Shown here in pieces: positions 1 through 6,547 of a stretch of DNA of 6,547 nt; the stretch's first letter is position 1, and each line of letters opens with the position of its first letter. The stretch comes from an uncultured Bacteroidota bacterium (GTDB lineage Bacteria; Bacteroidota; Bacteroidia; B-17B0; Aurantibacillaceae). The stretch lies in NCBI GenBank assembly GCA_903923915.1, contig CAIXZI010000530.1, positions 1 through 6,547 on the forward strand, written 5' to 3'. The translations under genes and the position numbers were made by a program. Below the pieces are notes generated by a model. The model worked only from the letters and a program-made list of their open reading frames with translations, did no database searches and was not told where the DNA came from.

Positions 1-1
1 G

Positions 2-1111
2 CTTGCTTTTTACAGCTATTTATTAGTTGGACAAACTATAGATGCAGATAGAAAGGATGATTATATACGTGCCGCATTTAATTATGGTATTATTGTGCAA
101 CAACATAATAATGTAGGACAGTTAGTTAATGGAAATATTTGGGGATTAGAACTTAATTACATAAAGCCAACTGCAGGCCATAAATTATGGCACCACGAAA
201 ATAATTTTCCTGAACATGGGGTTGGCTTTAGCTTCTTTAATTTAGATAACCCTAAACAGTTAGGTAATTTATATGCGCTCTATTTCTTTTTCGACATCCC
301 TTTAAACAAGAAACCAAAACCTTTTCGATTAAATCTGCGTATCTCTGAAGGGCTTGCTTATGCCCCGGTTCATTTTGACCCTATTACAAACCATAAAGAT
401 AATTTGATTAGCAATCCTGAAAATGTGTACATCAATTTTAAATTTTTTTACCGCTGGGATATTTGCAAACGTTTACGCTGGGAGGCAGGTTTAAATTTTT
501 CACATGCATCTAACGGTAGGTTTAAAGTGCCTAACTTGGGTATAAATATGCTTACGGTTAATACGGGTTTTGTATATAAATTTAAATGCAAACAAAAAAC
601 AGTAATAGATAAAGTTGACTCCAGTTGCAAAGCTGTTTCTAAGCACGAACTATTGTTTTGGTTGGCTTATGGTGCTAATGAAGTAGGGCAACCCGGCGGA
701 CCAAAATATTTAGCGCAAAGCTATTCTGCAGCATATTACTTTAACAAAAGAAACACACATAAATTTGGTGCGGGTATAGATGTTTTTTATAACGCAGCTG
801 TATTGCAACAATTAAAATCAGACGGTGTTCATCTTTCCTCCAATATAGAAAACACACAAGTAGGTGTTAAAGTTGGCTATGCTTATAACATTGGTAGGTT
901 AAGCCTTCCGCTTGAAATGGGTTATTACGTTATCTCTAGGTATCGTGACGATGGGAGTTTTTTTAATCGTATAGGTATGCGTTATTATTTTAAAAATAAT
1001 ATGGTAGCTATTCTATCTTTAAAAACACAATGGGCGGTAGCTAACTATATTGAATTTGGTGCGGGGTATAGGGTGCCTTTAAAAACAAAGCATAATACCG
1101 AGTGCCTTTAA
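2..1111 (+). CDS. PagL-like lipid A 3-O-deacylase / acyloxyacyl hydrolase family protein, 5'-partial
   Basis: The frame is open to the left edge. The GTG at 95 is an internal valine, because the reading continues upstream through LAFYSYLLVGQTIDADRKDD, which looks like the end of a signal peptide, so probably only a few residues are missing. PagL-family enzymes sit in the outer membrane and remove the 3-linked acyl chain from lipid A. Support is the H-A-S-N-G motif at 503-517, matching the catalytic His-x-Ser and oxyanion Asn of PagL, followed by PNLGIN, and the alternating amphipathic strands throughout (for example GLAYAPVHF, INFKFFYRW, NTGFVYKF). A second stretch of strands from about 640 onward is longer than classical PagL (about 150 residues mature) but fits what I remember of Bacteroidota members of about 370 residues. 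The residue 14 after the catalytic His is Asn, where PagL has its catalytic Glu. The C-terminus appears altered by a short duplication (1073-1118). ftcD follows after 23 bases; no functional link is evident. Confidence 0.75.
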   Translation, partial: LAFYSYLLVGQTIDADRKDDYIRAAFNYGIIVQQHNNVGQLVNGNIWGLELNYIKPTAGHKLWHHENNFPEHGVGFSFFNLDNPKQLGNLYALYFFFDIPLNKKPKPFRLNLRISEGLAYAPVHFDPITNHKDNLISNPENVYINFKFFYRWDICKRLRWEAGLNFSHASNGRFKVPNLGINMLTVNTGFVYKFKCKQKTVIDKVDSSCKAVSKHELLFWLAYGANEVGQPGGPKYLAQSYSAAYYFNKRNTHKFGAGIDVFYNAAVLQQLKSDGVHLSSNIENTQVGVKVGYAYNIGRLSLPLEMGYYVISRYRDDGSFFNRIGMRYYFKNNMVAILSLKTQWAVANYIEFGAGYRVPLKTKHNTECL

Positions 1112-1118
1112 AAACAAA
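1073..1118 (+). repeat. 17-base direct repeat with 29-base period at the end of the barrel gene
   Basis: The 17-mer gtgcctttaaaaacaaa occurs at 1073-1089 and again, identical, at 1102-1118, with 12 bases between. The period of 29 is not a multiple of three. The first copy is read as V-P-L-K-T-K in the barrel gene; the second copy is entered in another frame and gives the stop at 1109-1111. In the frame of the first copy, the second copy would read V-P-L-K-T-K-P-K-L and then stop at 1129-1131, which looks like the original C-terminus. Confidence 0.9.
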
Positions 1119-1134
1119 ACCTAAACTATAAATC

Positions 1135-2823
1135 ATGCAACAATTAATTGAATGCGTACCCAATTTTAGTGAGGGACGTGATATGCATATTATTAAACAA
1201 ATTACAGACGAGATAGAAGCTGTTGAAGGCGTACGTTTATTAAACGTAGATCCGGGCAAGGCAACTAACCGTACCGTAGTAACTTTTGTGGGAAGCCCGG
1301 AAGCTGTTATAGAGGCTGCTTTTCACGCTATCAAAAAAGCGGGCGAGTTAATTGATATGAGCAAACACAAAGGCGAGCATCCACGCATGGGCGCTACCGA
1401 TGTTTGTCCGTTAATACCTATTGCCAATATTAGCATGGAAGAAACCGCTAAGTGGGCGCAAAAATTAGGTGAACGTGTGGGTAAAGAATTAGCATTACCA
1501 ATTTATTTATACGAAGCAGCTCAGACAAATAAAAGCAGAAACAATCTTTCTGTAATACGTGCAGGAGAATATGAAGGCTTCTTTAAGAAAATAAAATTAC
1601 CCGAGTGGAAACCCGATTTTGGTCCGGCCGAGTTTGACGCCAAACGTGGTGCAACGGTTATTGGTGCACGCGATTTTTTAGTGGCGTATAACGTGAATTT
1701 AAATACAACTTCTACTCGTCGTGCAAACTCTATTGCATTTGATGTTAGAGAAGGTGGACGAGTAAAACGTGAAGGAAATCCAATTACCGGAAAAATTGTA
1801 AACGATGCCAATGGCAAACCCGTTATGATTCCGGGTACATTAAAAAGTGTAAAAGCTATTGGTTGGTTTATTGAAGAGTATGGTGTGGCACAAATTTCCA
1901 TGAACCTTACCAACATTAATATCACACCTGTACATATTGCGTTTGATGAAGTTTGTAAAAAAGCAACCGAGCGCGGCATACGCGTTACAGGTTCTGAATT
2001 GATTGGATTGATTCCGTTGAAAGCTATGTTGGATGCAGGAAAATATTTCTTACTAAAACAACAACGCTCTATTGGTGTATCTGAAAAAGAACTGATTAAG
2101 ATAGCCGTAAAATCTATGGGCTTAGATGAGCTTGGTCCTTTTAAGCCCGAAGAACGTATTATAGAATACATGCTTGCTGATAAAGCCGACAGCAAATTAA
2201 TAAGCATGACGCTTAAAGATTTTGCTGATGAAACTGCTAGTGAAAGTCCTGCGCCGGGCGGTGGCTCTATTGCTGCGTATGTTGGCTCTTTAGGTGCTGC
2301 CTTGGCAACTATGGTGGCTAACTTATCATCACATAAAAAAGGTTGGGATGATAGATGGCAAGAGTTTAGCACTTGGGCAGAAAAAGGCGAACACTATAAA
2401 AATGAATTAGTAAAATTGGTTGATGCTGATACGGCTGCCTTTAATAAAATTATGACAGCCTTTGGGTTACCAAAAGGTACCGACGAAGAAAAAACGATGC
2501 GCACAAAAGCTATACAAGATGCTACCAAGTTTGCCATTGAAATACCATTTAAGGTAATGCAAACTACTTATGCAAGTATGGAAGTTATTAAAGCCATGGC
2601 AGAAGTGGGCAACCCTAACTCGGTATCTGATGCAGGTGTGGGTGCTTTATGTGCACGCAGTGCGGTAATGGGTGCTTTTATGAACGTACGTATAAATGCA
2701 GCAGGTTACGATGATAAAACTTATGTAAACGATATTATTGCAAAAGGAAAAGATATAGAAAATAAAACCATTGCTTTAGAAACTGAAATTTTAAAAGTAG
2801 TGAACGAGAAGATTGGGGTTTAA
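1135..2823 (+). CDS. ftcD: Bifunctional glutamate formimidoyltransferase / formimidoyltetrahydrofolate cyclodeaminase
   Basis: This cytosolic enzyme of histidine degradation moves the formimino group from N-formimino-L-glutamate to tetrahydrofolate, then releases ammonia to give 5,10-methenyl-tetrahydrofolate. The 562-residue length fits the fused two-domain form (mammalian FTCD is about 541). The N-terminal formimidoyltransferase region (about 1-325) opens with LIECVPNFSEGRD and contains GEHPRMGATDVCPLIP; its His82 has the same number as the catalytic His82 of the porcine enzyme. A linker with GLDELGPFKPEERIIEY leads to the cyclodeaminase domain (about 357-555), marked by SPAPGGGSIAA at 371-381 and GNPNSVSDAGVGALCARSAV near the C-terminus. 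Residues about 208-235 form an insertion relative to the mammalian protein that I recall from Bacteroidota homologues. The ATG at 1135 is chosen because it begins the conserved MQQLIECVPNFSEG start; no Shine-Dalgarno is seen, as is usual in this phylum. No other hut gene lies in the window. It converges with a minus-strand gene after 4 bases. Confidence 0.96.
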   Translation: MQQLIECVPNFSEGRDMHIIKQITDEIEAVEGVRLLNVDPGKATNRTVVTFVGSPEAVIEAAFHAIKKAGELIDMSKHKGEHPRMGATDVCPLIPIANISMEETAKWAQKLGERVGKELALPIYLYEAAQTNKSRNNLSVIRAGEYEGFFKKIKLPEWKPDFGPAEFDAKRGATVIGARDFLVAYNVNLNTTSTRRANSIAFDVREGGRVKREGNPITGKIVNDANGKPVMIPGTLKSVKAIGWFIEEYGVAQISMNLTNINITPVHIAFDEVCKKATERGIRVTGSELIGLIPLKAMLDAGKYFLLKQQRSIGVSEKELIKIAVKSMGLDELGPFKPEERIIEYMLADKADSKLISMTLKDFADETASESPAPGGGSIAAYVGSLGAALATMVANLSSHKKGWDDRWQEFSTWAEKGEHYKNELVKLVDADTAAFNKIMTAFGLPKGTDEEKTMRTKAIQDATKFAIEIPFKVMQTTYASMEVIKAMAEVGNPNSVSDAGVGALCARSAVMGAFMNVRINAAGYDDKTYVNDIIAKGKDIENKTIALETEILKVVNEKIGV

Positions 2824-2827
2824 TTTT

Positions 2828-3154
2828 TTACTTGTTGGTGATAACACCAACAAGGGCGAAGGGATTAGAAATTTCTTGTAAGATGGCGGTGCTTTTTGCA
2901 TCCGGAATTACTTCATAAGATATCCCACGAATGTTACACTCATCAATAAAAACTTTATCGTTTCTAAACATAAAACTTCCGCCGCGATAATTTAAAAGCC
3001 AATAAATTTCAATATCATGTTTAAGCGCAAAGTAAGCCAAGCCATAAGCCTTTAAATGATTTTTTTGAGAAGCATCCATAGGAATTAATAGCTGAGAACA
3101 AAAACTATTAATAGAAATTTGAACAAGAAGAATTAGAAATATAATACGTTTCAT
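2828..3154 (-). pseudogene. Truncated N-terminal fragment of the Bacteroidota 'asparagine synthetase B' family (secreted)
   Basis: The 108-residue product starts with a signal peptide (MKRIIFLILLVQISINSFCS, probable cleavage near residue 20), then reads LLIPMDASQKNHLKAYGLAY and IYWLLNYRGGSFMF. These stretches match what I remember of the first ~110 residues of a Bacteroidota protein of about 400 residues that databases commonly call asparagine synthetase B; that name is doubtful for a secreted protein with no visible synthetase motifs. The rest of the family (beginning around the segment after AILQEIS-P) is absent: the frame ends VGVITNK-stop directly beside the 3' end of ftcD. The ATG at 3154 is preferred over a GTG at 3163 because it places the MKR n-region at the very start. 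No clear Bacteroidota promoter is visible upstream. It may be a dead remnant, or a short secreted protein that is still made, since the remaining frame has no internal stops. Confidence 0.6.
2831..2854. repeat. Perfect 10-bp stem-loop between convergent genes
   Basis: The arms are cttgttggtg (2831-2840) and caccaacaag (2845-2854), with the loop ataa. The structure starts 7 bases after the ftcD stop and covers the last seven codons (VGVITNK) of the minus-strand gene. It could act as a transcription end for either strand, but neither strand has a T-tract after the hairpin: the plus strand continues ggcgaaggg and the minus strand continues taaaaaatta. A standard intrinsic terminator is therefore not supported, although position and perfection suggest a role in ending or protecting transcripts. 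Confidence 0.6.
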
Positions 3155-3245
3155 AGCTACCACTAAGTTACTAAGATTTTACAGAGAATATATTTTTTAG
3201 GAGATTTTAATAATTGTTGAATATAATAGAAACAGGGTAGCTAAA

Positions 3246-3746
3246 TCATTTAGGGAAAAACTCCGTTTTAATTTTCCCTTTATTATCATGGTAATATGTA
3301 TAAATATATGCACTATATGTCCAACCACCATCTTCTGAAGGGTACAATTTGTTTAATACCCTTTCTTTATCCTTGTCGGTTATTTTTTTAAAGTTAAAAC
3401 CTGAAATAATTTGCTTGTCTTTTATAGAATCTGTCTCGATTAAAACTATCTCATCTGAAAAATCAATAAAATAGTTTGGGTGTACAAGATTATAATCTGC
3501 TGTATTTAGAATGTAGCTAATAGAAAAGCAAAAATCATTTTTCTCTTTATGAAATAGTTTTAAGACATAAACAAAATTTTTATTCTTCTTATTGTGTGTA
3601 GCTCTTGTAGTATCTATAAAAAATTTTAATCCTTTTTCTAATTCTTGCTTATTGTTAGATAGCTTAAATCCTAAAAAAGTAATAGTTATCATTACTAATA
3701 ACGGGATTAATATTTTATTCTTTTTAATTATGTGTTTTTTAATCAT
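3246..3746 (-). CDS. Hypothetical membrane-anchored protein, very AT-rich
   Basis: I do not recognise this 166-residue protein. It has a basic N-terminus (MIKKHIIKKNK), one hydrophobic segment at about residues 12-27 (ILIPLLVMITITFLGF), then a soluble part of about 135 residues that is rich in Lys, Asp and aromatic residues and ends with a Tyr-rich stretch (WTYSAYIYTYYHDNKGK). The topology is a signal anchor or uncleaved signal with the bulk in the periplasm; no lipobox is seen. By hand count, 3301-3720 is about 25% GC (106 of 420), against roughly 40% or more in sampled parts of mrdA, which suggests recent acquisition or weak constraint. It starts 14 bases after the mrdA stop, so it is probably transcribed with the mre operon, in the place where rodA usually lies. 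A small palindrome (ctaaatcatttag, 3241-3253) spans its stop codon. Function unknown. Confidence 0.7.
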   Translation of the reverse strand: MIKKHIIKKNKILIPLLVMITITFLGFKLSNNKQELEKGLKFFIDTTRATHNKKNKNFVYVLKLFHKEKNDFCFSISYILNTADYNLVHPNYFIDFSDEIVLIETDSIKDKQIISGFNFKKITDKDKERVLNKLYPSEDGGWTYSAYIYTYYHDNKGKIKTEFFPK

Positions 3747-3760
3747 ATTAAAAGAAAAAA

Positions 3761-5626
3761 CTAATGGTGTTTAGGCTCCGGGGGCAGGTTTTTCCCATGT
3801 ATTAAATCTATGGCAACCATACGTGCTTCCATATCAACACGACGAGGATCTTTTCTATCAATATCTCCTTTTAAATATTTTTCAATCATTAAGCTTACAA
3901 TAGGAGCAGCAAAAATCCCACCAAAACCACAATTTTCAACCACGCAGGCAATAGCAATTTTAGGATTGTTTTTTGGAGCAAAAGCTAAAAATACGGCATG
4001 ATCTTTTCCGTGAGGATTTTGCGCAGTACCGGTTTTTCCGCAAACATCAATCCCTTTAATAGCAGATGCATAGCCAGTTCCGCCTGGTTTTAATACACGC
4101 TCCATACCATCAACCACCGGAATAAAATATTGCCTGGGTACAGAACAAAATATTTTTTCATCATATTTTGCGTTTCTGTTTTTAGGCGTATCAACTGCTT
4201 TTATAATATGTGGTATGTGATAATAACCTCTGTTTGCAATACAAGCAACTACATTAGCCATTTGCACAGGAAGAATGGTTAACTCTGCCTGGCCTATACC
4301 TAAAGAAATAACTGTGTTTGCAAACCAATGATGCTTGCCAAAAACTTTATCGTAATATTTTACCGACGGTACGTTGCCACCAAGCTCATACGGCAAATCA
4401 GAACCAAGATGTTTTCCAACACCAAAACTCATTACGTTATCGCGCCAGTTGTTGTAGCCATCTGTAAAATTTTTATACTTGTGTTCTTCGGCAATACTTT
4501 TAAATACATAAGAAAAATACGAGTTACAAGATGCCTGAATGGCCATATATAAATCTCCGGCGGCATGTGGGTGGCACTTAGGCTTGTTACCCATGGGAGG
4601 ATAACCTCTATGGCAAGGATATACTGTAGATGGCTGAAGCACGCCTTCTTTCAAGCCTACTAAGGCATCAATTAATTTAAAGATGGAGCCCGGAGGATAT
4701 GCAGCCATCAATGCACGATTGAACAAGGGAACACCAATAGTATCTTTTAACAACAAGGCATAATTTTTAGAACGTTCTCTGCCCACTAATAAATTGGGGT
4801 CATAAGTCGGACTCGTAACTAATGCTAAAATTTCTCCGGTTGTTGGGTCAATAGCCACAATACTTCCGCGTTTACCTTGCATTAAAGATTCTCCGTAAGC
4901 TTGTAACTCCGCATCTATGGTGCAGTACAGGCCTTTGCCCGAAATAGCTAAGGTATCATAAGCTCCGTTTGCATAACGGCCCTTTTCTTTATTATGCACA
5001 TCAACCATCACAATGCGTGTGCCTTTTATGCCTCGCAAATCTTTTTCGTATGATTTTTCAATGCCGCTAATACCAATGTAATCGCCCTCTCGATAGTATG
5101 GGTCTTTATCAGCCTGGGCTTTACTAACCTCGCCAATGTAACCTAATAAATGTGCTGCAATTTTTTGGGGATAACGACGTATGGTTCTTTTCTGAATAAA
5201 AAATCCGGAGAAACGATACATCTTTTCCTGAAGCTTTGCATACGTTTCGGAAGAGATTTGTTTTTCGAAATACGATTCTTTTCGTGGAGTAAGTTTAGCG
5301 CGTTTCATGCGGTGGTTAAAGCCTCCGGTATCAATACCTAATATTTTGCAAAGAGCTTGTGTATCGCAAAATAAAACGTTTCGTGGCACTACCATTAAAT
5401 CGTAAGCAGGATCATTAAATACTAATAGTTTGCCCTTTCTATCATAAATGTAACCACGTACCGGATATTCTGTTAGATAACGAAATGCATTATTACGCGC
5501 ATCTAATTTTGATTTATCATCAATTACCTGCAAGTAAAATAAACGCGAAATATAGATTAATGCGATAAGCGAAAAAATACCGCCAATAATAAATTTACGA
5601 TTTTCTAAGTATGGATTTTTACTCAT
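3761..5626 (-). CDS. mrdA: Penicillin-binding protein 2, elongasome transpeptidase
   Basis: This class B PBP forms peptide cross-links in new peptidoglycan during side-wall elongation, working with RodA, MreB, MreC and MreD. The 621-residue product has a short cytoplasmic tail and one membrane segment (about 12-34), then the non-catalytic pedestal with RGYIYDRKGKLLVFNDP (58-73) and ISGIEKSYEKDLRGIKG (186-202). The transpeptidase motifs are all present: S-I-F-K (Ser314 nucleophile, Lys317) in PPGSIFK, S-C-N at 366-368, and K-T-G at 531-533 in CGKTGTAQNPHGKDHAVF. A Cys/His cluster (C338, H339, C351, H352, H354) lies between the first two motifs. The ATG at 5626 overlaps the mreD stop as ATGA, implying translational coupling. 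Length and motif order are normal. The downstream neighbour is an unknown AT-rich gene where rodA would be expected. Confidence 0.96.
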   Translation of the reverse strand: MSKNPYLENRKFIIGGIFSLIALIYISRLFYLQVIDDKSKLDARNNAFRYLTEYPVRGYIYDRKGKLLVFNDPAYDLMVVPRNVLFCDTQALCKILGIDTGGFNHRMKRAKLTPRKESYFEKQISSETYAKLQEKMYRFSGFFIQKRTIRRYPQKIAAHLLGYIGEVSKAQADKDPYYREGDYIGISGIEKSYEKDLRGIKGTRIVMVDVHNKEKGRYANGAYDTLAISGKGLYCTIDAELQAYGESLMQGKRGSIVAIDPTTGEILALVTSPTYDPNLLVGRERSKNYALLLKDTIGVPLFNRALMAAYPPGSIFKLIDALVGLKEGVLQPSTVYPCHRGYPPMGNKPKCHPHAAGDLYMAIQASCNSYFSYVFKSIAEEHKYKNFTDGYNNWRDNVMSFGVGKHLGSDLPYELGGNVPSVKYYDKVFGKHHWFANTVISLGIGQAELTILPVQMANVVACIANRGYYHIPHIIKAVDTPKNRNAKYDEKIFCSVPRQYFIPVVDGMERVLKPGGTGYASAIKGIDVCGKTGTAQNPHGKDHAVFLAFAPKNNPKIAIACVVENCGFGGIFAAPIVSLMIEKYLKGDIDRKDPRRVDMEARMVAIDLIHGKNLPPEPKHH

Positions 5627-6147
5627 GAAATTCGATTTTTATTTGGGCGATAAAATAAAAATTGCATTAAATAAATAAACCCAAAAGTAGCTATTGTGCT
5701 ACCTAACACACGTAACAGCGTTCTAAAAAATTCGGTAAACGTAAATGCTTCTATGTAAAATAAAACTAAGTGATGTACCAAAATTAAAATCAATGCATAT
5801 GATGAAAACCAACCTACGCCCATGTATGCAATGGTTGGTTTTAGTTGTTCGTCATACCCTTCACGCGGCGCAAAAAGCTCTAACACAAAACTTCGTACAA
5901 AGGCCATGGTAATACAGGCGGCAGCATGCATGCCTTGTGTATCATAAAACATATCAATACATAAGCCAAGTATAAAAGAAAGTATAAGCGTTAATGGTTT
6001 TGGTGTATTAAACGGCAGCAATAAAATAAACAGTACATAAGGAAAGAAAATAAAATACCTGCCCAGGTTTATATTTTTTACAATGAGAACTTGCAACAAT
6101 ACAAGCACAGCAAAGCGACCAATATTTTTTAAAACATCACTTATCAT
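5623..6147 (-). CDS. mreD: Rod shape-determining protein MreD
   Basis: MreD is a small integral inner-membrane protein of the elongation complex that associates with MreC and links the MreB filaments to periplasmic wall synthesis. The 174-residue product is almost entirely hydrophobic, with about five or six membrane segments (roughly 10-25, 31-48, 52-69, 74-91, 107-131 and 142-166), and contains the LGLCIDMFYDTQGMHAAA stretch, which corresponds to the conserved G-x-x-x-D region of the family. Sequence conservation in MreD is weak, so identification also rests on its place between mreC and mrdA. It starts inside the end of mreC (11-base overlap) and ends in a 4-base ATGA overlap with mrdA. 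The length is typical for the family. Confidence 0.92.
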   Translation of the reverse strand: MISDVLKNIGRFAVLVLLQVLIVKNINLGRYFIFFPYVLFILLLPFNTPKPLTLILSFILGLCIDMFYDTQGMHAAACITMAFVRSFVLELFAPREGYDEQLKPTIAYMGVGWFSSYALILILVHHLVLFYIEAFTFTEFFRTLLRVLGSTIATFGFIYLMQFLFYRPNKNRIS

Positions 6148-6547
6148 CTTTGTCGTGCTTTTCTGATTTAAACTCTAACGAATCTTGTTCTGCCTTAAAT
6201 ACATTTTTAATAATGTAAACATGATTCAGTTTTTTAAAGTTTGTGCTTAAATTTACTTTAACGGTAAAGAAGGCATCGCCACTTTTTCGCTCAAAACTTT
6301 TTACATAACCAACCATAATTCCTTCAGGAAAAATAGATGATAAAGCACTTGTAACAACGGTATCTCCGGCTTTAATCTTGGCATGAATTGGAATATCTGT
6401 TATGGTGGCGCTCGTGTAATCGTCGTCTTTTTCCCAACTAAGTGGCCCGTATGCACCATCTTTTTTAAGCATGCAATTTACTTTTACATCCTTATGTAAA
6501 ATAGATAATGCGGAAGAAAAATTTCTAGAAACATCTTTTATAACACC
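6137..6547 (-). CDS. mreC: Rod shape-determining protein MreC, 5'-partial (C-terminal half)
   Basis: The frame is open to the right edge: upstream of the internal ATG at 6472 it reads GVIKDVSRNFSSALSILHKD, so the true start lies outside the window. MreC is a periplasmic scaffold with an N-terminal membrane anchor and coiled coil (missing here) and two beta-barrel domains that bind PBP2. The 136 residues present cover the beta domains, recognisable from ITDIPIHAKIKAGDTVVTS and IFPEGIMVGYVKSF, the family's G-D-x-V-x-T-S...FPxGIxVG signature. The usual Gly after T-S is Ala here (TSALSSIFPEG). The end is a charged tail (FKSEKHDKDDK). Full-length homologues are about 270-290 residues, so roughly half is seen. 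It is the first gene of the visible part of the mre operon, and mreB is expected just beyond the right edge. Confidence 0.92.
   Translation of the reverse strand, partial: GVIKDVSRNFSSALSILHKDVKVNCMLKKDGAYGPLSWEKDDDYTSATITDIPIHAKIKAGDTVVTSALSSIFPEGIMVGYVKSFERKSGDAFFTVKVNLSTNFKKLNHVYIIKNVFKAEQDSLEFKSEKHDKDDK

Noticed and set aside
95..97. GTG as the start of the barrel protein.
   Set aside because: The frame continues open upstream to the window edge with plausible signal-peptide-like and family-like residues, so this GTG is an internal Val codon.
1112..1134. A separate ftcD promoter between the barrel gene and ftcD.
   Set aside because: The gap is 23 bases, and no TTTG / TAnnTTTG pair of the Bacteroidota type was found in it or in the preceding 60 bases.
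1521..2372. Long open frame on the minus strand (about 283 codons) inside ftcD.
   Set aside because: It lies fully antisense to a strongly conserved coding region, its translation has no recognisable domain, and such frames commonly arise from codon bias of the true gene.
3164..3245. Possible promoter or small RNA in the gap between the two minus-strand accessory genes.
   Set aside because: The 82 bases are AT-rich, with no convincing -33/-7 pair, no strong hairpin and no open frame of note.
3241..3253. Palindrome ctaaatcatttag as a terminator or operator for the AT-rich gene.
   Set aside because: The arms are only 6 bases with a 1-base centre, AT-rich, with no T-tract after it on the minus strand; expected by chance in such composition.
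6137..6472. The internal ATG at 6472 as the start of a short MreC.
   Set aside because: The frame stays open to the right edge and the upstream residues (GVIKDVSRNFS...) match the conserved MreC core, so the gene is simply cut by the window.

Overview
The window looks like a chromosomal segment of a low-GC member of the Bacteroidota (Flavobacteriia/Chitinophagia-like). The clues are the two-domain FtcD with the insertion seen in this phylum, a PagL-like outer-membrane barrel of the Bacteroidota type, an mreC-mreD-mrdA cluster, and gene starts without a Shine-Dalgarno sequence. This placement is inferred from protein resemblance remembered from the families; no search was run.

Left part, plus strand (1-2823): a PagL-like lipid A deacylase (outer-membrane beta-barrel), cut by the left edge, is followed after 23 bases by ftcD, a bifunctional formimidoyltransferase-cyclodeaminase of histidine degradation. 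The end of the barrel gene carries a 17-base direct repeat with a 29-base period. The repeat appears to have shifted the frame and replaced the last residues of the protein.

Middle part, minus strand (2824-3760): a short region of accessory character. It holds a 108-residue secreted protein that matches only the N-terminus of a much longer Bacteroidota family usually annotated 'asparagine synthetase B', so it is probably a truncated remnant. A perfect 10-bp stem-loop lies at its 3' end, where it converges with ftcD. Next comes a very AT-rich gene (about 25% GC by hand count) for a 166-residue membrane-anchored protein of unknown function.

Right part, minus strand (3761-6547): the elongasome operon, read right to left as mreC (cut by the right edge), mreD and mrdA (PBP2). 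The genes overlap by 11 and 4 bases, indicating translational coupling. MreC and MreD connect the MreB cytoskeleton to the periplasmic transpeptidase PBP2, which cross-links peptidoglycan during side-wall growth. rodA, the glycosyltransferase partner that usually follows mrdA in this phylum, is not present; the unknown AT-rich gene sits in its place.

No CRISPR array, RNA gene, insertion sequence or clear new defence system is visible. The most interesting material is the rearranged interval between ftcD and mrdA and the duplication at the end of the barrel gene.
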